Shown here in pieces: positions 1 to 8,309 of a stretch of DNA of 64,000 nucleotides. Under the pieces are notes generated by a model that worked only from the letters and a program-made list of their open reading frames with translations, was not told where the DNA came from and did no database searches. Source of the stretch: Methanofollis sp. UBA420 (GTDB lineage Archaea; Halobacteriota; Methanomicrobia; Methanomicrobiales; Methanofollaceae). Position 1 is the stretch's first letter. The number at the start of each line of letters is the position of its first letter. The stretch covers positions 420,042 to 484,041 of the forward strand of contig NZ_DAGX01000005.1 in NCBI RefSeq assembly GCF_002498315.1, given 5' to 3'. Both the position numbers and the translations under genes were made by a program.

Positions 1-285
1 CTCCGGTTCGGTGAGATGGAGCGTGATGTGATGATCGGCCACGGCGCTGCGATGGCCCTCAAGGAACGTCTGCTCGAAGAGTCCGACAAGGTAAACCAGT
101 ACGTCTGCGCCCACTGCGGCATGGTGGCGATGCTCGACAAGAAGCGGAATGTCACCAGATGCCTGAACTGCGGCAGCGAGACCGACATCTACTCGGTCGA
201 GATGAGTTACGCGTTCAAACTCCTCCTCGACGAGATGAAGAGCATGGGCATCGCGCCGCGCCTGCGGCTTGAGGATATGGTATAA
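1..285 (+). CDS. rpoB: DNA-directed RNA polymerase subunit B (B'), C-terminal fragment
   Basis: The reading frame is already open at the window's left edge (LRFGEMERD before the first in-frame ATG at 16), so this is the 3' end of a longer gene. LRFGEMERDVMIGHGAA is the hallmark of the RpoB C-terminal region that clamps onto subunit A. Two Cys pairs (CAHC and CLNC) form the zinc site of archaeal/eukaryotic second-largest subunits, and the tail MSYAFKLLLDEM...MGI packs against A'. It is followed after 12 bases by rpoA1 in the conserved order rpoB-rpoA1-rpoA2. The function, catalytic core of transcription, is certain; whether the subunit is one piece or split (B''/B') cannot be seen here. Confidence 0.96.
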   Translation, partial: LRFGEMERDVMIGHGAAMALKERLLEESDKVNQYVCAHCGMVAMLDKKRNVTRCLNCGSETDIYSVEMSYAFKLLLDEMKSMGIAPRLRLEDMV

Positions 286-297
286 GGGGGGACAGAT

Positions 298-2952
298 ATG
301 ACAAGCCCGAAGAGAATTGGAAAGATCGAGTTCGGTATCCTCTCGCCCAAGGAGATCCGCCAGATGAGTGTGCGGAAGATCATCTGGGCCGACACCTACG
401 ACGACGACGGCTACCCGTACTCGCAGGGGTTAATGGACCTCCACCTCGGCGTCATCGATCCGGGGATGCGGTGCAAGACCTGTACACAGAAGGCGAGCGA
501 CTGTCCGGGTCACTTCGGCCACATCGAACTCGCAAAGCCGGTGATCCATGTCGGCTACACCCGGTTGATCCGGAAACTTCTCCGTGTGACCTGCCGGAGT
601 TGCGGCAGGCTCCTCCTCTCCCCTGACGAGATCACGAAGATCGTCGGGACCGAGGAAGAGGAGAGCGGCGACCTGGTCACCGAGAAAGATATCAAGAAGG
701 AACGGGTTTGCCCGTACTGCGGCGAGCAGCAGTTGAAGATCAACTTCGAGAAACCGACGACCTTCTCCGAGGTCGTCGTCACCCCCGACGACCAGGGAAA
801 AGAGAAGAAGGAAGAGCACAAGCTGACGCCGGCCGACATCCGCGCCCGTCTTGAGCGTATCCCGAACGACGACCTCAAACTCCTCGGCATCGACCCCGAG
901 GTCGCAAGGCCGGAGTGGACGATCCTCACCGTGCTCCCTGTGCCCCCGGTGACGATGCGCCCGTCGATCATTCTGGAAAACGGCCAGCGTTCCGAGGACG
1001 ACCTGACCCACAAGCTCGTGGACATCATCAGGATCAACCAGCGTTTCAAGGAGAACCAGGACGCCGGCGCACCGCAACTGATCATCGAGGATCTCTGGGA
1101 ACTTCTCCAGTACCATGTCACCACCTACATGGACAATGAGGTGGCAGGCTGCCCGCCGGCGCGCCACCGCTCAGGCCGCCCGTTAAAGACCCTCTCGCAG
1201 CGCCTGAAGGGTAAGGACGGCCGGTTCCGTGGCTCTCTCTCCGGCAAGCGCGTGAACTTCTCGGCCCGTACCGTCATCTCGCCGAGCCCCTTCCTCAGCG
1301 TGAACGAGGTCGGGATCCCCATGGCGATCGCCAACGAGATGACCATCCCGGTGCGCGTGACCTCGCAGAACATCGACGTCGCCCGTGTGTACGTGCGGAA
1401 CGGAACAGGCCGGAAGGCCCTCACCGACCCGCCCGGCGCGAACTACGTGATCCGGTCTGACGAACGGCGCATCCGTATCTCCGACGAGAACAAGGACGAC
1501 GTCGCAGACCAGCTCGAACTGGGCTGGACGGTGGAAAGGCAGATGCGGGACGGGGATATCGTGCTCTTCAACAGACAGCCGTCCCTGCACCGGATGTCGA
1601 TCATGGGCCACCATGTCAAGATCATGGACGGGAAGACCTTCAGGCTGAACCCGGCCGTCTGCCCGCCATACAACGCCGACTTCGACGGCGACGAAATGAA
1701 CCTGCACGTGCCGCAGACCGAGGAGGCAATGGCCGAGGTCGAGATCCTGGTCAATGTGCAGGAAAACATTCTCTCGCCCCGTTTCGGCGGCCCGATCATC
1801 GGCGGCATCCACGACCACATCTCAGGGATCTTCCTGCTGACCCACGAAGTGCGCTGGTTCACCAAGTCCGAGGCCCTCTACCTCCTCAAACACACGGGCG
1901 TCGAGCACCTGCCCGAACCCGGGAAGGTCGAGAACGGCGTGCCCTACTGGAGCAACAAGCAGGTCTTCTCCGTGATCATCCCTGACGACATCAACATGAT
2001 CTTCAAGGCGTCGTCCTGCCAGCACTGCGATACCTGTAAGAAGGAACTCTGCGACCGCGATACCTACGTGAAGATCAAAGACGGCGAACTCGTCACCGGC
2101 ACCATCGACAAAAAAGCGATCGGCGCATTCGACGGCGAGATCGTGAACAGGATCATCCGCCAGTACTCGCAGAAGAGGGCGGCGCAGTTCATCAACGACG
2201 TGACTCGCCTTTCAATCCGGGCCATCATGTTCGACGGCTTCTCCTTCGCCATCGACGACGAAGACCTGTCCAAGACAGATTACGGCCAGATCGAAGAAGT
2301 GCTCGACAACGCCGAGCGCGACGTCCGTCGCCGGATCCAGATCTATGAGGAAGGCCAGCTCGAACCGATGCCAGGCCGTACCGAGGAAGAGACCCTGGAA
2401 ATGCAGATCATGCAGGTGCTCGGCAAGGCCCGTGACAGCACCGGTGAGATCGCATCCCGTCACCTCGGCCTCTCGAACTCGGCAGTGGTGATGGCCGTCT
2501 CGGGTGCTCGTGGTTCGATCCTGAACCTGACCCAGATGGCAGGGTGTGTCGGACAGCAGTCTGTCCGTGGTGAGCGTATCGTCCGTGGGTACGACAGGCG
2601 TACTCTCCCGCACTTCAAGCGGGACGACCGCGGCGCACCGGCCCACGGTTTTGTCCGGTCGTCGTACAAGAAGGGTCTCAACCCGACCGAGTTCTTCTTC
2701 CACGCCATCGGTGGCCGTGAAGGTCTCGTCGATACCGCAGTCAGAACGTCGCAGAGCGGGTACCTGCAGAGGCGGATGATCAACGCCCTGCAGGACCTGA
2801 AGGTCGAATACGACCGGTCTGTCAGGACGACCGGCGGGCGGATCCTCCAGTTCCAGTACGGCGAGGACGGCACCGATCCGACAAAGAGCAGTTATGGCGA
2901 ACCTGTGGACGTGAAAGGCGCGATCGAGAACGTGCTCAAGGAGGAGATCTGA
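298..2952 (+). CDS. rpoA1: DNA-directed RNA polymerase subunit A' (N-terminal part of largest subunit)
   Basis: 884 residues, normal for archaeal A'. The N-terminal zinc site begins with C59/C62 (CKTC, then CPGHFGH). The absolutely conserved metal-binding loop NADFDGD lies at residues 459-465, with Asp461, 463 and 465 holding the catalytic Mg. Clamp, active-site and funnel segments follow (FNRQPSLHR; GARGSILNLTQM; the bridge-helix/trigger region with GGREGLVDTAVRTSQSGYLQRR). The start is preceded by a G-rich ribosome site just after the rpoB stop. The stop TGA overlaps the ATG of rpoA2 (TGATG), so the two halves of the largest subunit are translationally coupled. No intein or frameshift seen. 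Confidence 0.98.
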   Translation: MTSPKRIGKIEFGILSPKEIRQMSVRKIIWADTYDDDGYPYSQGLMDLHLGVIDPGMRCKTCTQKASDCPGHFGHIELAKPVIHVGYTRLIRKLLRVTCRSCGRLLLSPDEITKIVGTEEEESGDLVTEKDIKKERVCPYCGEQQLKINFEKPTTFSEVVVTPDDQGKEKKEEHKLTPADIRARLERIPNDDLKLLGIDPEVARPEWTILTVLPVPPVTMRPSIILENGQRSEDDLTHKLVDIIRINQRFKENQDAGAPQLIIEDLWELLQYHVTTYMDNEVAGCPPARHRSGRPLKTLSQRLKGKDGRFRGSLSGKRVNFSARTVISPSPFLSVNEVGIPMAIANEMTIPVRVTSQNIDVARVYVRNGTGRKALTDPPGANYVIRSDERRIRISDENKDDVADQLELGWTVERQMRDGDIVLFNRQPSLHRMSIMGHHVKIMDGKTFRLNPAVCPPYNADFDGDEMNLHVPQTEEAMAEVEILVNVQENILSPRFGGPIIGGIHDHISGIFLLTHEVRWFTKSEALYLLKHTGVEHLPEPGKVENGVPYWSNKQVFSVIIPDDINMIFKASSCQHCDTCKKELCDRDTYVKIKDGELVTGTIDKKAIGAFDGEIVNRIIRQYSQKRAAQFINDVTRLSIRAIMFDGFSFAIDDEDLSKTDYGQIEEVLDNAERDVRRRIQIYEEGQLEPMPGRTEEETLEMQIMQVLGKARDSTGEIASRHLGLSNSAVVMAVSGARGSILNLTQMAGCVGQQSVRGERIVRGYDRRTLPHFKRDDRGAPAHGFVRSSYKKGLNPTEFFFHAIGGREGLVDTAVRTSQSGYLQRRMINALQDLKVEYDRSVRTTGGRILQFQYGEDGTDPTKSSYGEPVDVKGAIENVLKEEI

Positions 2953-4121
2953 TGGACGAGTCGATGCTGGCCACGATCCACGCGGCCGATCTCCCGGAAA
3001 GGACAAAGGAAGAACTGATCAAGGACCTTGAAGGGAAGGAGATCACCGCCGAACAGTTTACGGCGATCATGGAGAGTGTGGAGCGCGAGTTCAGGCGGAC
3101 CAGGATCGAGCCCTGCGAGGCCTGCGGGGTCATCGCCGCCCAGTCCCTGGGCGAGCCCGGCACCCAGATGACGATGCGTACCTTCCACTACGCCGGTGTG
3201 GCCGAGATTAACGTTACCCTCGGTCTGCCCCGTCTTATCGAGATCATGGATGCCAGGAAGGAGCCTTCGACCCCGACGATGACGATCCACCTGGAGCCCG
3301 ATTACCTGGCCGACCGTGACAAGGCCCGTGAAGTCTCCTGGCAGATCGAAGCGGCACCTCTCCACGAGTTCGGCGACATCGTCACCGACATGGCGAACAT
3401 GAGGGTGGAGATGCACGTCAAAAAGGAGGTCTGCGACAAGAGGAAGATCGCGATGGCCGAGATCATGGAGAGGGCGCCGCAGAAGATCCGGGAGCGCCGC
3501 CATTACCGTGACTTCGAGTCCGAAGGGAACGCCGCAGACGGAGTGATCACCTTCACCCCGAAGAACGAGAGTTACCAGAACCTCTTCCAGCTTGCCGACC
3601 ATGTCAGGAACGTGATCGTGCAGGGGATCGATGATATCGAGCGGGTGGTTGTCCGGAAGGAAGGAGGAGAGTATATACTTTATACTGAAGGCTCCAACCT
3701 AAAGGATGTGTTCGAGGTCGAGGGCGTTGACACCTCCCGTACCCGCACAAACAATATCAACGAGATTTCCCAGATCCTCGGGATCGAGGCCGCAAGAAAT
3801 GCGATCATCGACGAAATGAAGAACACGCTCGGGGAACAGGGTATCTCGGTGGACGTGCGGCACATCATGCTCATCGCTGACATGATGTGCATGGACGGAG
3901 AGGTCAAGCAGATCGGCCGTCACGGTATCGCAGGCGAGAAGGAGAGTGTTCTCTCCCGTGCAGCCTTCGAAGTGACGGTCAACCACCTCCTCGACGCCGC
4001 GGTCGCAAGAGAATCTGATATTCTCAACGGTGTGACCGAGAACGTCATCGTCGGTCAGCCGATCCAGCTCGGAACCGGGGATATCAGATTAATTGCAAAA
4101 CCCTTAAACCAGGAGAATTAA
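2952..4121 (+). CDS. rpoA2: DNA-directed RNA polymerase subunit A'' (C-terminal part of largest subunit)
   Basis: 389 residues. It carries the second half of the largest subunit: EPCEACGVIAAQSLGEPGTQ opens the cleft region, followed by MTMRTFHYAG and the segment VTLGLPRLIEIMDAR, all diagnostic of archaeal A''. The C-terminal jaw/clamp portion (SVDVRHIMLIADMM, then GI...KESVLSRAAFE) is complete. Its start overlaps the rpoA1 stop and the next gene starts 2 bases after its own stop, so it sits in the middle of one operon. Confidence 0.98.
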   Translation: MDESMLATIHAADLPERTKEELIKDLEGKEITAEQFTAIMESVEREFRRTRIEPCEACGVIAAQSLGEPGTQMTMRTFHYAGVAEINVTLGLPRLIEIMDARKEPSTPTMTIHLEPDYLADRDKAREVSWQIEAAPLHEFGDIVTDMANMRVEMHVKKEVCDKRKIAMAEIMERAPQKIRERRHYRDFESEGNAADGVITFTPKNESYQNLFQLADHVRNVIVQGIDDIERVVVRKEGGEYILYTEGSNLKDVFEVEGVDTSRTRTNNINEISQILGIEAARNAIIDEMKNTLGEQGISVDVRHIMLIADMMCMDGEVKQIGRHGIAGEKESVLSRAAFEVTVNHLLDAAVARESDILNGVTENVIVGQPIQLGTGDIRLIAKPLNQEN

Positions 4122-4123
4122 TT

Positions 4124-4414
4124 ATGGACTTTAACGAGTCTTTGAGAAGAGCCATCAAAACCGGCAAGGTCTTCCTTGGACAGAACGCAACTGAAGAATG
4201 TGTCAAGGCTGGTAAGGCCCAACTTGTCGTCATCGCCAAAAACTGCCCTGCAGCATTCAAAGAGGCCATGCTGGCCAGAGAGAGTGTTGTAAGTTACGTG
4301 TACAATGATTCTGGTGTCGAACTCGGAAAGGCCTGCGGCAAGCCGTTCGTTGTCAGTGCGCTTGCGGTTGTCGAACCGGGCGACTCAGACATCCTCAGCA
4401 TCAAGAGGGCCTAG
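4124..4414 (+). CDS. rpl30e: Ribosomal protein L30e (eL30)
   Basis: 96 residues of the L7Ae/L30e RNA-binding fold. The pattern GKVFLGQNATEECVKAGKAQLVVIAKNCP, then a conserved Gly-Lys-Ala-Cys-Gly-Lys segment near the C-terminus, matches archaeal L30e. L30e between rpoA2 and nusA is the standard archaeal order, which separates it from the paralog L7Ae. The start lies 2 bases after rpoA2; the stop TAG abuts the ATG of the next gene. It is a component of the large ribosomal subunit. Confidence 0.95.
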   Translation: MDFNESLRRAIKTGKVFLGQNATEECVKAGKAQLVVIAKNCPAAFKEAMLARESVVSYVYNDSGVELGKACGKPFVVSALAVVEPGDSDILSIKRA

Positions 4415-4867
4415 ATGGCGGAAATAAAACTCACTGAAGACTGCATGCAGTTGATCTCCAAGTTCGAGAACATGACCGGCGCGGGAAGCCGGGACTGCAT
4501 CATCGACGAGAGGAATGACCGCATCATCTTCGTCATCAATCCTGGCGACATGGGGCTCGCGATCGGGAAGAAGGGGACGACGATCAAGAAGGCCTCCGAC
4601 GCCTTCGGCAAGAGGATCGAGGTCGTCGAGTATTCGGCCGACCCCGAGCAGTTCCTGAAGAACTGTTTCCTCCCGGCGCAGGTCACTTCGATCACCTTCG
4701 CCACGAACGAAGACGGAGAGAAGGTCGCCCTCATCGACGTGAAGCCCGATGACCGTGGCCTTGCGATCGGCAAGGAAGGAAAGAACATCTTCAAGGCAAA
4801 GAAGCTCGCCGGCCGGCAGCACGACATCGCTGATGTCCAGCTCGTCCAGGACGACGAGGGATTCTAA
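4415..4867 (+). CDS. nusA: Archaeal NusA-like transcription factor (two KH domains)
   Basis: 150 residues, the short archaeal form that keeps only the RNA-binding KH pair and lacks the bacterial polymerase-binding N-terminal and S1 domains. The two KH signature loops GLAIGKKGTTI (about residues 48-58) and GLAIGKEGKNI (about 113-123) are visible. Probable role: transcription termination or antitermination together with the polymerase encoded just upstream. A pyrimidine/T-rich run directly after the stop (4868-4886) and a new TATA-like element at about 4908-4918 suggest that the operon ends here; the rps12 and rps7 genes that usually follow in archaea are absent. Confidence 0.94.
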   Translation: MAEIKLTEDCMQLISKFENMTGAGSRDCIIDERNDRIIFVINPGDMGLAIGKKGTTIKKASDAFGKRIEVVEYSADPEQFLKNCFLPAQVTSITFATNEDGEKVALIDVKPDDRGLAIGKEGKNIFKAKKLAGRQHDIADVQLVQDDEGF

Positions 4868-4942
4868 ACCTTTCTCTTTTTCTTGGTCATCGGTCCAGGA
4901 TAGACCGGATATATTTTATCCCACGGTGCAGAGGTCATCCTG

Positions 4943-5431
4943 ATGAATATCACCTTCAGAAGCACGGTTCTCTTTGTCAGGGATATGGAACAGTCGAAGG
5001 CCTTCTACACCGACGTCCTCGGGCAGAAAGTGGAACTTGACCTCGGCGTGAATGTCGGGTTCGTTGGGGGGCTTGCCCTCTGGGACCGCACCTACGTGAA
5101 CGACCTGCTGTACGTCGGGAAGATGCCGCCGGGCGAGGCGCCGGCCCCGCCGATGGAGGTCTATTTCGAGACGGCGGAGATCGAGGCGCTGGCCGGACGG
5201 GTCGCAGAGGCAGGTGTCCGTCTCCTCCACCCCCTGAAAGAGCAGCCATGGGCTCAGCGTGCGATCCGGTTCTTCGACCCTGACAGACACCTGGTCGAGG
5301 TGGCAGAGCCAATGCCGGCGGTGGTCGCACGCCTCGCGGCGGAGGGGTTGTCCGATGCCGCGATCAGCGAGCGGACGACTCTTCCGCCAGAGGTCGTGGC
5401 GGCGATGCTGGGGAGCGAGTGCTGTGACTGA
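4943..5431 (+). CDS. VOC (glyoxalase/dioxygenase) superfamily protein
   Basis: 162 residues. Residues 1-120 are a vicinal-oxygen-chelate module: an opening strand FRSTVLFVRDM, the helix KAFYTDVLGQKVELDLG, and a closing RAIRFFDPDRHLVEVAEPM whose final Glu is the usual metal ligand. About 40 extra residues (AVVARLAAEGLSDAAI...PPEVVAAML) form a helical tail that looks like a small helix-turn-helix-like segment. The substrate is unknown. The ATG follows a TATA-like ATATATTTTA about 25-30 bases upstream, so the transcript may be nearly leaderless. It overlaps the next gene by 8 bases, implying co-translation. Confidence 0.85.
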   Translation: MNITFRSTVLFVRDMEQSKAFYTDVLGQKVELDLGVNVGFVGGLALWDRTYVNDLLYVGKMPPGEAPAPPMEVYFETAEIEALAGRVAEAGVRLLHPLKEQPWAQRAIRFFDPDRHLVEVAEPMPAVVARLAAEGLSDAAISERTTLPPEVVAAMLGSECCD

Positions 5432-5936
5432 GGTGCCCCTCTTCAGGGAGAGGCAGCACTTCACCCAGCCCTGGCTCTGGGCAGTCCTGCTCCTCATTGC
5501 AGGGGTCGCCTGGTGGGGAGCGGTGCAGCAGGTGTATTTCGGCGTCCCCTTCGGGAACAGGCCGGCGCCAGACTGGGGGATGGCCGGCATCGCCCTCCTC
5601 TTCGGAACGCTCTTCCCATTCTTCTTCGTCGTCCTCCATCTCACCGTCGAGGTGCGGGCAGGTGGGATCGCCTACCGGTACTTCCCCTTCCATCTCGGTT
5701 TCAGGGTGATCCCGGCGGAGGAGATCGTGCGCCTGGAGGCCTGCACGTACAGTCCCCTGAAAGAGTTCGGCGGATGGGGTATCAGGTGGGGCGCCGGTGG
5801 CTGGCGGGCCTATACGACCGGGGGCGATCGCGGGGTGCGGGTGTACCTGCAGGATGGGAGGAAGATTCTCTTCGGCAGCCGCGACCCCGAGGGGTTTGTC
5901 GCGGCGGTGCGGGCGGTGCAGGGGAGACGGACATAA
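5424..5936 (+). CDS. Small membrane protein with a C-terminal PH-like beta domain, function unknown
   Basis: 170 residues, read from the GTG at 5424, which overlaps the end of the VOC gene; longer in-frame starts would lie deep inside that gene. Two hydrophobic helices (WLWAVLLLIAGVAWWG and MAGIALLFGTLFPFFFVVLH) are followed by a cytoplasmic beta-rich part with the pattern GGWGIRWG...RGVRVYLQDGRKILFGSRDPE. That pattern is familiar from small conserved membrane proteins of bacteria and archaea of unknown function (DUF6141-like, from memory). Nothing indicates a catalytic activity. It ends just before a repeat-filled gap. Confidence 0.75.
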   Translation: MTEVPLFRERQHFTQPWLWAVLLLIAGVAWWGAVQQVYFGVPFGNRPAPDWGMAGIALLFGTLFPFFFVVLHLTVEVRAGGIAYRYFPFHLGFRVIPAEEIVRLEACTYSPLKEFGGWGIRWGAGGWRAYTTGGDRGVRVYLQDGRKILFGSRDPEGFVAAVRAVQGRRT

Positions 5937-5960
5937 CGGGAAGGGATCCCGACCTTTTCT

Positions 5961-6500
5961 GGCGGATCTTCGATCTGCCATGCACGGCTGAAGTTTGCCA
6001 GAGCATGAAAATCGGCTCTGGAAAATTCCTTTTCTGGTGTGCCTTTGCCGGGGACTGCCTCGAAAGCCCCCGGCAGATAGTTTAGGGAAGGCGGTGAATC
6101 GATGGACTCCACCGGGGCAACCCCCCGGACAGCGAAAGCCTGCGGCTTTCTCGACTCCCTTCGGTCGTCCCCTCAGGATAGGAGTGGGATGGCAAGCTCC
6201 TTTCCTCGGATCTCCGGTCCTATCTTCCCGGGGCCTATCCTGAGTTTGGGGGTCCAGGGGCTGCGAACGGAGTGAGCACAAGAAAATCTCTGATTTTCGG
6301 CGTCAGTCCCCGGTGGACTGTTTGGGGAAGGCAGCGAATCTGCGGATTCCTCCGGCGGGCAAAGCCCCCTCATCTCTCGAAGATCTTCAATCTTCTCAAG
6401 CTCGCTATCGCTCGCACCCCGCCATTGGGATAGAGGTGAGACGGCAATCTCTCTTCTCAGGATATCTTGTTCGCTCTTCCCTCTTCTTATCCTGATTTTG
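5961..6500. repeat. Intergenic repeat array A (two units, five hairpins)
   Basis: This 605-base gap holds no gene. Hairpins: 5961-5979 (8-bp stem, one G-U), 6134-6150 (GAAAGCC/GGCTTTC), 6282-6298 (GAAAATC/GATTTTC), 6336-6349 (GAATC/GATTC) and 6379-6395 (GAAGAT/ATCTTC), mostly with loops of 3-5 bases. Two copies of a roughly 73-base unit lie at 6172-6244 and 6422-6496. The GGGAAGGC module occurs at 6085-6092 and 6325-6332, and GCTCGCTATCGCTCGC at 6400-6415. The same modules recur in the gaps at 9284-9385, 32400-32770, 47443-47525 and 57040-57365. Function unknown; candidates are a non-autonomous mobile element, a structured RNA or processing/termination signals. Confidence 0.75.
6172..6244. 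repeat. Repeat unit with perfect 11-bp terminal inverted repeats
   Basis: CTCAGGATAGG (6172-6182) is exactly mirrored by CCTATCCTGAG (6234-6244), bounding a 73-base unit with GGGATGGCAA near its left end and TCCGGTCCTATCTTCCC to the right. Related units with decayed ends: 6422-6496, 32542-32613 (inverted), 47443-47511, 57047-57107 and 57241-57313. The inverted ends would let the unit fold into a long hairpin or act as ends of a miniature element. No target-site duplication was identified. Confidence 0.7.
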
Positions 6501-6541
6501 AGTGACGACCGAAGGGGGCCGGCATACATTGAACTCGCGTC

Positions 6542-6898
6542 TCAGACCGTCCGTATCGTCACGGTGAAGGTCTTTTCTGCCGCGGCGTCGGGCGCCCCTG
6601 TCCTCACCCACAGGGCTCTGAAGGTGTACGTCCCCGGCCCGAGCGGTTCCACAGTCCATTCCTGTGTCCCCGGCGCCGTCTGCTCGTCGGTGACGACAAG
6701 ACCGGTGCTGAGGTCTGTCCTCCATTCGTACCTGTCAAGTGTGTCGTACGGAAGGGTGACGATCACACGGCCCCCCTGGTTGACACTGACCGTCGTCCCA
6801 TTCTCCTCCTCCCCGACCCGGACCGTGTCCGGGGCGCCGGTGCAGCCCGCTATGCAGACGGCAAGGACAAGGAGACCGATGGCGATCCAGATCTTCAT
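6542..6898 (-). CDS. Chagasin-like (inhibitor family I42) lipoprotein
   Basis: 118 residues. A lipoprotein signal (MKIWIAIGLLVLAVCIAGC) ends in the lipobox IAGC, so the mature protein starts at Cys19 and is membrane-tethered outside the cell. The remainder is one Ig-like beta domain with chagasin-type spacing: VNQGGRVIVTLPYDTLDRYEW, a middle GTQEWTVEPLGPGTYTFRALW, and a final strand EKTFTVTI. The classical NPTTG loop is not conserved, which lowers certainty. Family members block papain-type (C1A) cysteine proteases; such a protease is encoded at 44151-47381. An alternative ATG 27 bases upstream (6925) would add nine residues; I prefer 6898 because the signal peptide is then standard. Confidence 0.65.
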   Translation of the reverse strand: MKIWIAIGLLVLAVCIAGCTGAPDTVRVGEEENGTTVSVNQGGRVIVTLPYDTLDRYEWRTDLSTGLVVTDEQTAPGTQEWTVEPLGPGTYTFRALWVRTGAPDAAAEKTFTVTIRTV

Positions 6899-7072
6899 CG
6901 GGCGGCATCTGCCTGCCCGGGACATAAGCCTTCCGGCGCCGGGATAGGTTTTTGCCCCCTGTACACAAACCAGACCTGTATGTGCCGCGCCGTCCGAATA
7001 GGGTGGCTGCGGAAAGCTCCGGCCCCTCCTCTTTCGGTGCGCCGGAGACACAGACAAAAGGTCGGAATCGTG

Positions 7073-8251
7073 ATGGAATACCGTTTTGCAGACCGGATGT
7101 ATCATGAACCGGAATCGTTTATCGAAGAACTCTTCCGGGTCTCGGGCGTTCCCGGCGTCATCTCCTTTGCCGGCGGGTTGCCCGACCCCTCTCTCATCGA
7201 CGTGGAGGGGATCGGAAAAGCCGCTTCCGCGGTGATGGAGGAGGAGGGAGCGTGCGCCCTCCAGTACTCGACGACAGACGGCTACCTCCCGCTGCGCGAG
7301 TTCATCGCCGCGAGGTACAGAAAGCGCCTCGGCATCCCGGCAGAGGCGTCGGAGATCCAGATCGTGAACGGTTCGCAGCAGTGCCTCGACCTGATGGCGA
7401 AGATCTTCCTCAACCCGGGCGACGCCGTCGGCGTGGAGGGGCCGGGGTACCTCGGCGCCATCGAAGCCTTCTCCCTCTACGAACCCGCGATCCATGCCGT
7501 CCCCCTCGAAGAGGACGGCCCTGACCTCGACGCCTTCGAGGCGCTCGTCAGGGAACACGCCCCCAAGTACTTCTACGGCATCCCGAACTCCCAGAACCCG
7601 TCCGGCCTTACCTACTCGCAGGAGAAGAGGAAGGCGATCGCCGATATCCTCGAAGGGACGGGCACGGTCTTCTACGAGGACGACGCCTTCGGCGAACTCT
7701 TCTTCGACAAACACCCGCGCCTCCCGGTAAAGAGGTACCTCCCTGACGGTGCGGTGCTCTCCGGTTCGTTCTCGAAGACCGTCTCGCCGGGCATGCGGAT
7801 AGGGTGGATCCTCGCCCCGGCACCTGTCCTGAAACAGTTCAATGTGGCGAAGCAGGCAGCCGACCTTCACTCCAACGTCCTCTGCCAGATGATCCTCCAC
7901 CGGTACCTGACAGAGACCGACCTCGACGCCCATGTTGGTCGGATCTCCGCGGTGTACGGCAGGCGCTGCCGTCTCATGTGCGACCTCCTCGACGACGGGT
8001 TCCCGGCCGGGGTCACCCACACCATGCCGCAGGGCGGGATGTTCCTGCTCGTTTCCCTCCCTGACGGCGTCTCCGCGATGGATGTCTTCCATGAAGGAGT
8101 GAAGAAAGGCGTCGCCGTCCTGCCGGGCGTCCCCTTCTACGCAAACGGCGGCGGGGAGCACACCATCCGCCTGAACTTCTCCTGCGCCGACGAGGAGAGC
8201 ATTACCGAGGGTATGGCGCGGCTGAAGGGCGTCATCGCCTCCTGTGTGTGA
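7073..8251 (+). CDS. PLP-dependent aminotransferase, class I/II (MocR/LysN-like)
   Basis: 392 residues. Fold-type I aminotransferase pattern: PGVISFAGGLPDPSL near the N-terminus, the PLP-phosphate region QYSTTDGYLPLREFIA and NGSQQCLDLMAKIFLNPGD, the cofactor Asn/Tyr region YGIPNSQNPSGLTYS, the Asp-Asp pair YEDDAFGEL, and the Schiff-base lysine in SGSFSKTVSPGMRIGW. The IRLNFS element near the C-terminus holds the substrate-carboxylate Arg. This subgroup includes 2-aminoadipate and branched-chain or aromatic aminotransferases; the amino donor and acceptor cannot be told from sequence. The ATG at 7073 is used; GTG at 7070 is equally possible. Monocistronic, divergent from the inhibitor lipoprotein. 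Confidence 0.9.
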   Translation: MEYRFADRMYHEPESFIEELFRVSGVPGVISFAGGLPDPSLIDVEGIGKAASAVMEEEGACALQYSTTDGYLPLREFIAARYRKRLGIPAEASEIQIVNGSQQCLDLMAKIFLNPGDAVGVEGPGYLGAIEAFSLYEPAIHAVPLEEDGPDLDAFEALVREHAPKYFYGIPNSQNPSGLTYSQEKRKAIADILEGTGTVFYEDDAFGELFFDKHPRLPVKRYLPDGAVLSGSFSKTVSPGMRIGWILAPAPVLKQFNVAKQAADLHSNVLCQMILHRYLTETDLDAHVGRISAVYGRRCRLMCDLLDDGFPAGVTHTMPQGGMFLLVSLPDGVSAMDVFHEGVKKGVAVLPGVPFYANGGGEHTIRLNFSCADEESITEGMARLKGVIASCV

Positions 8252-8309
8252 GTGAGGGCCGACCCCTCCCCTCAAAGCCTATATCCTAAGGCGTCAATGG
8301 TATGAGGCA

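Noticed and set aside
4943..5936. VOC gene and following membrane gene as one frameshifted protein
   Set aside because: The VOC domain is complete with its own tail, and the second protein starts cleanly with a GTG and a different fold.
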